Shown here one piece after another: positions 55,345 to 63,010 of a DNA stretch of 64,000 nt. A program made the translations under genes and the position numbers. The stretch is from JAICMB01 sp963838885 (lineage in GTDB: Bacteria; Acidobacteriota; Terriglobia; Bryobacterales; Bryobacteraceae): assembly GCA_963838885.1 (NCBI GenBank), contig CAWITB010000067.1, positions 62,001-126,000 on the forward strand, read 5' to 3'. The notes under the pieces are model-generated. The model was not told the origin of the DNA. It saw only the letters and a program-made list of their open reading frames with translations, and did not search any database. How positions within the stretch are numbered: position 1 is the stretch's first letter; each line of letters begins with the position of its first letter.

Positions 55345-55506
55345 TCAAATGTTGAATCTCAGGAGTCTTGCATTCATCCTATGCTCAGCCATACGGCGCG
55401 CGCGCGCCCTGTCCTGCGCTGCTCTCCATTGCATTCCCGCCATTAACGCAAGGAGAATGGCTACAAAAATGGCTACAAATATCGCTACAAATATGGCCGC
55501 TCCCAT
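55345..55506 (-). CDS. Small single-TM protein with IFVA repeats, 53 aa
   Basis: ATG 55506 follows TAGGAGACTGCAC, a good ribosome binding site. The protein MGAAIFVAIFVAIFVAILLA begins with a repeated IFVA hydrophobic helix, then a positive tail (AAQDRARARRMAEHRM). The repeat comes from a 12 bp tandem unit (about 55457-55495). A TATACT stands about 35 bp upstream. Could be a real membrane peptide, or a chance frame in debris. Confidence 0.4.
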   Translation of the reverse strand: MGAAIFVAIFVAIFVAILLALMAGMQWRAAQDRARARRMAEHRMNARLLRFNI

Positions 55507-55661
55507 GTGCAGTCTCCTACGAACAGTATAGGCCTTCCCAAGGCGATCACGGCTCGAAGAGTCGTCCAATGCAGAATGATCCTGAAAGCGGGAGCGTATC
55601 CAAGGCAAGGTGATCCTGAAACAGGAATCATGAGCTATGTTGCGGATGAATGCACATTGAG

Positions 55662-55886
55662 ATGCGGAACGCTGCAAACCTCCCGCCAGAACGGATCCAG
55701 GAGTTCCTACGGGCGAGCCGGGCGCTCTCGATTTCGCCGGCAAAACCGTAGCGAGGTCTACGCCTGGGTACAGGAGACGTTGGAGCAACAAGAGTACTTC
55801 GCAAAGACAAAGAAGGAGCGCGGCGTCATCCGCGCCTATCTGAGCAAAATCAGCGGACGCAGTTTGTCCCCCGCCCTGGAATTTAG
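55662..55886 (+). pseudogene. 5' remnant of a DDE integrase/transposase
   Basis: MRNAANLPPERIQEFLRASR, then after shifts NRSEVYAWVQETLEQQEYFA and KTKKERGVIRAYLSKISGRS, the N-terminal part of an rve-type integrase transposase (IS481-like). At least two frame changes occur. It ends about 20 bp before the left end of the IS3-type element; its C-terminal part is on the other side (57299-57560). Confidence 0.6.
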
Positions 55887-55940
55887 TTGGACAGTGCTCT
55901 GGGAACATTTTGTGTAGAAAATGTTCTTAAGGAGCTATAC

Positions 55941-56333
55941 ATGTCGAATGCAACAAAACACGCTTCCGAGGCCGCCGAAGGAGCCCAGAGGGCGACTGAG
56001 GGGGCCTCGGAAGCGTCGCCCGCCGCTGGCGGGGGGCGCTGGTCGGCCAGGCGCAAAATATCCGTCATCTTGGAGCTGTTGCGCGGCGCCGACTTGGAGA
56101 GCACTTCTCGGAAATACCGGGTCACCACGTCTACGCTGACGGCTTGGCGAGATCGCTTCCTAGCCAGTGGAGAGGCTGGTCTGAAAAGCCGGGAGGTGGA
56201 TGTGGATGACGAGGAGAAACGGCGCCTGAAGCCCGTTGTCGCCAACATGAGTGTGGAGAATGAACTGCTGCGCGAAAAAATCGCGCGGCTGGAGGACGGC
56301 CGCCCTTTTGCATCCTGGAAGTCGAGGCTATGA
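55941..56333 (+). CDS. IS3-type transposase OrfA
   Basis: Starts at ATG 55941 after AAGGAG. The 130-residue protein has an Ala/Glu-rich leader (SEAAEGAQRATEGASEASPA), then the helix-turn-helix: ISVILELLRGADLESTSRKY and TSTLTAWRDRFLASGEAGL, then a leucine-zipper-like end (VENELLREKIARLEDG). Binds the IS ends. Stop codon overlaps the OrfB start (ATGA, 56330-56333), so expression is by coupling or frameshifting. Confidence 0.88.
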   Translation: MSNATKHASEAAEGAQRATEGASEASPAAGGGRWSARRKISVILELLRGADLESTSRKYRVTTSTLTAWRDRFLASGEAGLKSREVDVDDEEKRRLKPVVANMSVENELLREKIARLEDGRPFASWKSRL

Positions 56334-57223
56334 GCCGCACCGTCTCGCCTTCCACTCAGAAGCCCTATGGTGTGGCGCGGGTCGTTTCGGTATGGGATGT
56401 AGCACGCTCCAGCTTCTATGCCGCTCGGCAACGGACGCAGCAACCGCGGCAAGCTCAGAAACGCGGCCCGAAGGCGAACTCGGCTGAGCAACTGCTCACG
56501 GCCATTCGACAGTTGCTCGCCGCGCCACTTTTCACCGGGGAGGGATACCGGAAGATCTGGGCGCGGCTGCGGCATCAGGGGATCCGGACCAGCAAAGATC
56601 GTGTGCTGGCGCTCTTGCGCGAGCATCAACTGCTTTCGCCGGCGCGTCTACCAACCGTGATCCCCGACCAGGCGCACGAAGGAACGATCACGACCAAGGC
56701 GCCGAATCAGATGTGGGGCACAGATGCCACGATGACGCACACCGGCCAGGAGGGCAGCGTCACCATTTTTGCCGCGATTGATCACTATACGGCCGAGTGC
56801 GTCGGCATTCATGCGGTCAAAAAAGCGACGCGCTTCGAAGCGCTAGAGCCGATCCGCCAAGGCATTCGGGAGCACTTTGGAGCCTTTTCCCGCGGCTGCG
56901 CCGTCGGCCTGCGGTTGCGTCACGATCACGGCAGTGTATATATGAGCGATGATTTCCAGAATGAAATCCAGTTTCTCGGTATCGAAGCTTCCCCCGCATT
57001 TGTGCGCCAGCCGGAAGGAAATGGATGCATCGAGCGCTTCTTCCGCACTCTCAAGGAACAACTGCTGTGGGTGCGCCGGTTCCATGATCTCGATCAGCTC
57101 CAAACGGCGCTGGCGGAATTCCGAGATCGGTATAACAGCGGCTGCATTCTCGAGCGGCTGAAATACCGCGCGCCGGCTCAGGCCCGCCGTGATTACTATC
57201 TTGAATTACAAGCAGTGGCGTGA
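56330..57223 (+). CDS. IS3-type transposase OrfB (DDE integrase core)
   Basis: A 297-residue catalytic subunit. MSRTVSPSTQKPYGVARVVS is the family N-terminus, followed by an HTH_21-type region (GEGYRKIWARLRHQGIRTSK). The DDE triad is intact: D in MWGTDATMTHTG, D in RLRHDHGSVYMSDDF and E in PEGNGCIERFFRTLKEQ. The end is RAPAQARRDYYLELQA. No stop or frameshift, so it could still move. Confidence 0.9.
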   Translation: MSRTVSPSTQKPYGVARVVSVWDVARSSFYAARQRTQQPRQAQKRGPKANSAEQLLTAIRQLLAAPLFTGEGYRKIWARLRHQGIRTSKDRVLALLREHQLLSPARLPTVIPDQAHEGTITTKAPNQMWGTDATMTHTGQEGSVTIFAAIDHYTAECVGIHAVKKATRFEALEPIRQGIREHFGAFSRGCAVGLRLRHDHGSVYMSDDFQNEIQFLGIEASPAFVRQPEGNGCIERFFRTLKEQLLWVRRFHDLDQLQTALAEFRDRYNSGCILERLKYRAPAQARRDYYLELQAVA

Positions 57224-57298
57224 TTCAATGAGTCGTTTACTCCCACTGCATTGTCCAATCCGTTCGGAGCGGAACACGCTCGCGCCCCTGCCGCAGCC

Positions 57299-57560
57299 AG
57301 GACAATGCGTTGGTGGAAGGCAAGAACGGCGCCATTATCCGCAAACACATCGGCTACGGCCACATTCCGGCCGAGCGGGCCGAGGCGGTGCAGAAATTCT
57401 ACGCCGCGCACTTCAATCCCTATTTGAACTTTCACCGCCCTTGCGCATTTGCGCGGATCGAGTATGACGAGCGCGGCAAGCGCGAACGCAAGTATGGCGC
57501 CCAGGATTATCGCACCCCCTACGAAAAATTGAAATCGCTGCCCGACGCCGCTCAAGATGC
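57299..57560 (+). pseudogene. 3' remnant of the DDE integrase/transposase
   Basis: Starting in SQDNALVEGKNGAIIRKHIG, which holds the third acidic residue of the DDE triad, then YGHIPAERAEAVQKFYAAHF, NPYLNFHRPCAFARIEYDER and DYRTPYEKLKSLPDAAQ. The final part is cut off at about 57560 and the frame runs into unrelated sequence. The region between 57224 and the POTRA gene contains nothing else. It belongs with the 5' remnant at 55662; several hundred bp between them are lost. Confidence 0.7.
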
Positions 57561-57616
57561 TCGCGCTTTTGGGCCGGCACACAGGTCCACGGCGTGCAAT
57601 AATTCAGGTTTCAGAC

Positions 57617-59395
57617 ATGGCAAGGTATTACGGCAGCGGCTTGCGGACCATCGTTGTCCTTATATTGCTCCCTGTTTTCACGGCCTTGGCGACGGCGCCG
57701 CCGGTCATCAAATCCGTTGCCTTGCATGGGACGCGTTTGCGCGTGAATTTGCAGACACAGGTGGGCCATCCTTACGACATACGAGTCATCGACGACGACG
57801 TGCGGCGGCTGTGGAGAACGGCGCGGTTTAACGACATCAAAGTGGAAACGGCGGAGGAGCCGGAAGGGACCGCCGTAGTCTTCAACGTGATCGAGAACCC
57901 GGCCCTGAAAATTCACGAATTCCGCTTCGAGCCGCACAGCTACGGCATCCGGCTGAATTTGCCCGAAGGTACGCCGATCTCCGCCCTGCGCGCGCATCAG
58001 ATCGCCCTGCAAGCCCGCGACGAGCTGGTTTCGAAGGGTTATGTCGACGCCGAAGTGGATCCGGAAATGGTTCCGGTCGCGGGGAACACGGTCGATCTGA
58101 AGCTCGCCATTCACGCTACGCGCGCGGTAAGCGTGAAGCAGATAGACTTCGTGGGGAGCCCGGGGCTGGACGAGAAGGAGCTGCGTGGAGCGCTGCAGGC
58201 GTTGCGCGTGCACCGGCTTGTGCCCAAGATACCGGGGATTTGGCAGGGTTGGCGGCTGTGGCCGTCGTACAGCCGGGAGGCGATTGGCGCGGATCTCGCC
58301 CGCCTGCATTCGCTCTACGTTTCGAAGGGCTACTTCGACGCCAAGGTGCGGCTGGATGATGCCGAAATACAGGGCAAGGACGCAAGCGTGCGCATCTTCG
58401 TGGACTCGGGACCGCGCTACCGCGTTCGCGAGTGGTCGCTCGCCAAGACCGGCAAACCTCCGGTAACGATTCAGGCCGGCCCCGATTATTCGAAGAATCT
58501 TTGCGACACGGTTTTCAAGCAACAGCGCGGCGCCGAGCGGCAGGGCATTCTCGATTTCAATGCGCGGATGCAGGTGCGGACCTCTGGGGAAGACTCCGGC
58601 GCCGATCCGGCGGTGGATGCGCCGGAGGCAGATGTAATGGTGGCGCTCGACGAGGGGCGTCCCTATAAAGTCGGACGCATCGAATTCAGCGGTTTGGGGC
58701 CTTTCAAAGACGAGGCCGCGCGCAGCAATTTCGTCCTCGACGAGGGCGAGCTGTTCGATCAGCAACTCTTGCGCAAAAGCGTGGAGCGGCTGAATCAAAG
58801 CTCCATGTTCGACCCGGTGGGCGTGCACGACGTGGTGATTCAGTCGGACGAAAAGACCGGGGTGGCTTCGGTTAGCGTGCGGCTGCACGAGCGTAAACGC
58901 GGCGCCTGGTCGTTTTCGGGACCGGTGGGTCCGGCGAGCGTAGGAGGACCTTTGCAAGCCTCCATCATGTCGCGGCTGCCGGGGTGGGGGCGCGGCGTGT
59001 ACGAGTTGTCGACGTACAGCCTGTCCTTGAGCGTTCTGGCGTTCGCGAGTCCGTTCGCGCCGATTCTGGGGCTGAGTACCAAAGCGGCGCTGCTGCCCAT
59101 CGTGGCGCTGCGGCGGCCTTATTCGCCAGGACAAGGATGGAAATCGGGCTTCTTCATCGCGCCGCAGCTTGGCTGGCAATACATGACGTTGGGCTACGGC
59201 ATCACGCAACTCCAGCGGCGCGCGATTCCGTTGTTGCAGGGAGAGAACAGCGGCGTCCCGGACCTCGTCATCACGGTGGAAGGGTCGAAGACGGAAGGGC
59301 CGTTGTTCTGCGCGCCTCCCAAGCCCCGTTTTTCCGTCGCGCGGCGCGTGGCGGTGGTGGGCCTGCAATTCCTCGGCGCGCTGGCGTCGTTCTAA
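57617..59395 (+). CDS. Omp85-like POTRA protein without a recognisable beta-barrel
   Basis: A 592-residue protein with a signal peptide (RTIVVLILLPVFTALATAPP) from ATG 57617; the frame runs further upstream into the transposase remnant but lacks a better start. POTRA-like repeats are seen from about 30 to 470 (VIKSVALHGTRLRVNLQTQ, SVKQIDFVGSPGLDEKELRG, LHSLYVSKGYFDAKVRLDD, YKVGRIEFSGLGPFKDEAA). The C-terminal 140 residues are hydrophobic in patches (SVLAFASPFAPILGL) and too short for a 16-strand barrel. It may assemble outer-membrane proteins with a partner, or be a truncated BamA/TamA paralogue. Confidence 0.75.
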   Translation: MARYYGSGLRTIVVLILLPVFTALATAPPVIKSVALHGTRLRVNLQTQVGHPYDIRVIDDDVRRLWRTARFNDIKVETAEEPEGTAVVFNVIENPALKIHEFRFEPHSYGIRLNLPEGTPISALRAHQIALQARDELVSKGYVDAEVDPEMVPVAGNTVDLKLAIHATRAVSVKQIDFVGSPGLDEKELRGALQALRVHRLVPKIPGIWQGWRLWPSYSREAIGADLARLHSLYVSKGYFDAKVRLDDAEIQGKDASVRIFVDSGPRYRVREWSLAKTGKPPVTIQAGPDYSKNLCDTVFKQQRGAERQGILDFNARMQVRTSGEDSGADPAVDAPEADVMVALDEGRPYKVGRIEFSGLGPFKDEAARSNFVLDEGELFDQQLLRKSVERLNQSSMFDPVGVHDVVIQSDEKTGVASVSVRLHERKRGAWSFSGPVGPASVGGPLQASIMSRLPGWGRGVYELSTYSLSLSVLAFASPFAPILGLSTKAALLPIVALRRPYSPGQGWKSGFFIAPQLGWQYMTLGYGITQLQRRAIPLLQGENSGVPDLVITVEGSKTEGPLFCAPPKPRFSVARRVAVVGLQFLGALASF

Positions 59396-59913
59396 TCCAG
59401 TCATTCAATCCCGCACAGCCGCACGGACGCATTCCGGCAGGCCGCGCGCGCGACAAGGCCATCCCCCAGCGGCTTCGCTCCTCCTGCGCCGACGGCAGCT
59501 TCACTGGCTCTCACCGGCCTCGGACACGGCACGGATCGCGGCATCATCCTGGGACTTTCGGGTGAGCAGCCCGACGATCCGCAATTGCTGCGCGACGTCG
59601 CGGAATTGCAGGTGGCCGCGTCGCGGAAAGAAAACGTGCCTCGACGGGTTCGGCCGCACGCAGCGCCGCACGCGCCTCATGGAACGGCTCGGCTCCATCG
59701 GGGACCGGAATGGCCGCACGCTGACAGAACTGGCGGGCTCGGCGCATCGCCTCCGAGCCGAGCGGACCGGACGCTACGATAACGGGTCGGGGGTGCAGCT
59801 TTCATGCCCGGCGGACATCAAAGACTTGCAGGGCCGTGCCAAGGCCATTTCACTGCAATCGAGATATCGGAATGGACCGGAGGGAGCGGTATTTCTCGCC
59901 TGAACCGGTTAAC
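59396..59913. other. 518 bp gap without a supported gene
   Basis: Several short overlapping frames exist (for example ALTGLGHGTDRGIILGLSGE at about 59500 on the plus strand). No family is recognisable, and no frame has a plausible start and ribosome binding site. May hold another broken gene like other gaps here. Confidence 0.4.
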
Positions 59914-60258
59914 TCACGCCGAAGTGTGTTCCACCACACCGGAGCCATGCTCCGCTGCGATCTCCAGATCGTGCATCTCGGCCTGCGCGCTCCCCCCATA
60001 CCGGTTCAAGACAACTGCCAAAAATTGAATCGCAACCGAAATGGCGAGCCACACCTGCCAATGCGAGAGCAGTCCGCCCTGTATCGCGAACGCGCGCGTG
60101 AAGCCCAGGTCCGCGCCCAGCCGCCACACGCCCAGAACAAACGCCATCACCGCCGCGGGCGTCAGCAATGCCGCCGAAGCCAACGCGATGTGACGGTTCT
60201 TTCGTCTCTTCCGCGGCGCCACACGGGGACCGCTGCGAAGTCGAATGCGGACGAGCAT
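59914..60258 (-). CDS. Small membrane protein, 114 aa
   Basis: Starts at ATG 60258 (MLVRIRLRSGPRVAPRKRRK), a basic cytoplasmic tail, then two TM helices (IALASAALLTPAAVMAFVLG and WQVWLAISVAIQFLAVVLNR) and a hydrophilic C-terminus. I recognise no family. It is divergent from the oxidoreductase with only 21 bp between the starts. Confidence 0.6.
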   Translation of the reverse strand: MLVRIRLRSGPRVAPRKRRKNRHIALASAALLTPAAVMAFVLGVWRLGADLGFTRAFAIQGGLLSHWQVWLAISVAIQFLAVVLNRYGGSAQAEMHDLEIAAEHGSGVVEHTSA

Positions 60259-60279
60259 TACTGTAGAATCGAGTTTACC

Positions 60280-61453
60280 ATGCGCAAAATCAAAACAGCC
60301 ATAATCGGTACCGGTTTTATGGGGAAAGTTCATGCCGAGCAGGTGCGCCGCCTCGGCAACGTCGAGATCGCCGCCGTCGCCTCCCTGACCGACCAGCTCG
60401 CCCGCGATTTCGCGGACGCCATTGGCGTCGAGCGCGCCACCGGCGATTACAACACCATCCTCGCCGACCCCAGCATCGAAGCCGTTCATGTTCTAACGCC
60501 CAACGCGCTTGCATTACCCCATCTCGAAGGCCGCTCTCGAAGCCGGCAAGAATGTTCTGTGCGAGAAGCCCTTCACCGTAAACGTCCAGGAAGCGCGCGA
60601 GCTCGTCGCGTTGGCGGCCAAGACCGGCAAAGCAAACTGCCTGGAACACAATCTGCGATACTATCCCGTCGTCCAACAGATTCGCCGCATGATCGAGGCT
60701 GGCGATCTCGGCGATGTTCTCATCGTTCAGGGCGTCTATTACCAGGACTGGCTGCTGTACGATACCGACTGGAATTGGCGCATTGATTCGAAGGAGAACG
60801 GCGCGCTGCGCGCCATGGGCGACATCGGCTCCCATTGGATGGACTTGATCCAGCACCTCACTGCTCTCAAGATCACCTCCCTATGCGCCGATCTGCAGAC
60901 CTTCCACAAGACTCGCAAGAAACCGCAAGGGCCCATCGAGACCTTCGCGGGCAAGACGCTGCGGCCGCAAGATTACACCGCGGTTCCCATCGACACCGAC
61001 GATTTCGGCGCGGTTCTGCTGCACCTCGGCGACCGCGCGCGCGGCGCCTTCTCGGTCAGCCAGATGTCGGCCGGATGCAAAAACAAGTTCACGATCGAGA
61101 TCTACGGAACGAAATGCGGCGTGGCCTGGAACCAGGAGCGTCCCGATGAACTATGGATCGGCCGGCGCAACACGCCCAACGAGATTATTCTGAAGGATCC
61201 CGCGCTGCTCTATCCCAAAGCCGCCGCCTACGCCGATCTTCCGGGCGGACATAGCGAAGGCTACGACGATTGCCACAAGCAGGTTTTCAAGCGCTTCTAT
61301 GCCAAGGTGGCCGACCCTGCGGCGCCAGTCGAATATCCCACGTTCGAGGACGGCCTGCGCGGCATGATCCTGCTCGAGAAGGTCTGGGAGAGCGCGAAGA
61401 AGCGGGCCTGGGTCGACGTGGACGCGAAGGCCTCCGCGGGAGGTTCGAAATAA
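60280..61453 (+). CDS. Gfo/Idh/MocA-family oxidoreductase, one-base insertion
   Basis: NAD(P)-dependent sugar or polyol dehydrogenase-type enzyme of about 390 residues. ATG 60280 starts MRKIKTAIIGTGFMGKVHAE (dinucleotide-binding). The frame is lost by one extra base at about 60509-60511 and continues as HYPISKAALEAGKNVLCEKP, which holds the catalytic Lys of the EKP motif, then LEHNLRYYPVVQQIRRMIEA and GDIGSHWMDLIQHLTAL. 1174 bases correspond to 391 codons plus one. Followed 2 bp later by a DUF1080 gene, a common pair in sugar catabolism. Confidence 0.88.
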
Positions 61454-61455
61454 CA

Positions 61456-62262
61456 GTGAAGCCCATCGCCGCGGGGTTATTGTTGGCCGCTTGTGTGGTT
61501 CTGGCCGCTCAAACGGATGCGCCCGAAAACACGCTCACGCCGCAAGAGGCGAGCGACGGTTGGGTGCTTCTGTTCGACGGCAAAACGATGGACAATTGGG
61601 TCGATCCGCGCCAGAAGACGCCGCCCGGGGATGCCTGGACCATTGAGGACGGCTGTCTCAAGGCGCGGAGCAAGCCGCGTATTACCGAAGACCTGTTTTC
61701 AAAATCTACCTACCGCGATTTCGAGCTTGCGTTCGATTGGCGCATATCCCCCGCCGGAAACAGCGGCGTGAAATACCTGATCCAGGACCACGTCTGGCTG
61801 CCGCGCGAACCGGGCAAGAAATTCGAGGAGCGCGTCGAAGACGCCTTGCTGCATCGCATCGCCGAGCGGCCCGAACGCGGCCAGGATTACGTCATCGGCC
61901 TCGAATATCAGATCACGGACGATAGCTCGAACCGCGACGCAACCGGCAATTTCAAGCACACGGCCGGCTCCCTCTACGGCATGTTCGCCCCCTCCAGCCA
62001 CCCCGCGAAGGCCGTGGGCGAGTTCAATCGCTCCCGTATTGTCGTGCGCGGCAACCATGTCGAGCATTGGATGAACGGCGTCAAGATCGTCGACGCCTCG
62101 CTCGACGATGCGGCCGGGCTGTCGGGATTCGAGAAGCGCTGGTCCGCTGCCCCGCGCGTCCTCGAGCTGCTGACGAAGCTGCCGAAGCGGGATTGCCCCT
62201 TCTCGCTGCAGAATCACGGCGATGAAGCCTGGTTCCGCAATATAAAAATCAAGCGCCTCTAG
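61456..62262 (+). CDS. DUF1080 (3-keto-disaccharide hydrolase-type) protein
   Basis: A 268-residue exported protein. GTG 61456 begins a signal peptide with a lipobox-like LAAC (MKPIAAGLLLAACVVLAAQ), so it may be a lipoprotein or be cleaved at AAQ. The concanavalin-like DUF1080 domain has SDGWVLLFDGKTMDNWVDP, YRDFELAFDWRISPAGNSGV and FNRSRIVVRGNHVEHWMNGV. Related proteins hydrolyse 3-keto-glycosides. With the upstream oxidoreductase a keto-sugar pathway is plausible but inferred. Confidence 0.9.
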   Translation: MKPIAAGLLLAACVVLAAQTDAPENTLTPQEASDGWVLLFDGKTMDNWVDPRQKTPPGDAWTIEDGCLKARSKPRITEDLFSKSTYRDFELAFDWRISPAGNSGVKYLIQDHVWLPREPGKKFEERVEDALLHRIAERPERGQDYVIGLEYQITDDSSNRDATGNFKHTAGSLYGMFAPSSHPAKAVGEFNRSRIVVRGNHVEHWMNGVKIVDASLDDAAGLSGFEKRWSAAPRVLELLTKLPKRDCPFSLQNHGDEAWFRNIKIKRL

Positions 62263-62313
62263 CGCGATCGTCGAATTGGCCCTGAACCCTGCGGAGTATC
62301 AGGGGATCGTACT

Positions 62314-62527
62314 TGGCCGGAACGTATTGTCGTGGATCTCGAGAGCCTGGCGGGCACGCCGGTGATCCGCGGCACTGGTATGGCCGTCGAGTTCGACTGC
62401 TGGCCTCAGGCCAATTCGAGAGCGAGATCGCTCCAATTATCCGGGCTCGCCAAAGAGGACATTCTTCCGTGTCCCTCCTACGCCAGCTATCTTTCGCATG
62501 TACAAAGCATATCCGATCCGCGCCTGA
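62314..62527 (+). pseudogene. DUF433-type (antitoxin-like) gene, frame broken
   Basis: Joining three frames gives WPERIVVDLESLAGTPVIRG, MAVEF, LLASGQFESEI, YPGLAKEDIL, SYASYLSH and MYKAYPIRA before the stop at 62525-62527, the layout of the DUF433 HTH-type proteins (VIRGT and YPGL motifs in order). About three frame changes within 210 bp. The family often pairs with a PIN-type toxin; none is next to it. Confidence 0.55.
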
Positions 62528-62574
62528 ATGCTGCGCTCGCGCAGCTCTTTTGGCATGGAACAAAAAAGGTTCCT

Positions 62575-62955
62575 GAGCGGCGGGTACTTTTCCTTGCTTC
62601 ACTTTCTCTTGAACCAGCCTCAGGATCTGACCTTAAATCCGGTTCGCCGATCGCACGCTCGGCGATGAAGCAAGCGTCAATGTGCCATCGGCCCCCACGG
62701 ATCGCGGTCAGGCCAACCGTATTCGGCGATCCTTTGCCGAAATCGCGACGCAAGGTTATAGAAGCATGGTTGCGGAAGCATGGTTGCGATGGACTGCTTC
62801 GAGGCCCGCATCGCCGTGGTCCAGCCCTCCACTTTGGAGAAAGCTCCTCGCGTACGCGACGGTCTTCGACGCGCATCGCTATAAGCTCTCCCTGGAAAGC
62901 TTCGTCCACCGCGGCGTTCCAGCTTGGCACATAGCGGACGTCGGCCGAACCCATG
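62575..62955 (-). pseudogene. DUF6624-like gene remnant, several frameshifts
   Basis: On the minus strand, in different frames: EAFQGELIAMRVEDRRVREE (from about 62900), RIAEYGWPDRD (about 62740), ERAIGEPDLRS, and LRLVQEKVKQGKVPAAQ (about 62600). These match by order and motif the small DUF6624 family (I recall EHGWP and IGEP motifs). A short direct repeat GCATGGTTGCG at about 62764-62790 lies inside. The family name is from memory. Confidence 0.45.
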
Positions 62956-63010
62956 TTTCAGCCGAACTATCGCACGGCTCGAAGGCTGTCACCCGCACTA
63001 AACTGAAACG

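Larger units (their letters stand above)
55887..57258 (+). mobile_element. IS3-type insertion sequence, apparently complete
   Basis: About 1372 bp bounded by imperfect 18 bp inverted repeats, TTGGACAGTGCTCTGGGA (55887-55904) and the complement of 57241-57258 (TTGGACAATGCAGTGGGA), with 15 of 18 positions equal. It contains orfA and orfB in an overlapping pair and no frameshift. I see no target duplication: flanks AATTTAG and TCCGTTC differ. Together with the missing middle of the host transposase this suggests a deletion beside the element after insertion. Confidence 0.85.

Noticed and set aside
55881..57264. Target-site duplication flanking the IS3-type element
   Set aside because: Sequences just outside the two inverted repeats share no 3-5 bp direct repeat.
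57611..59404. 597-codon open frame antisense to the POTRA gene
   Set aside because: Rich in Arg/His/Gln, typical of an antisense shadow; the plus-strand gene has a signal peptide and POTRA repeats.
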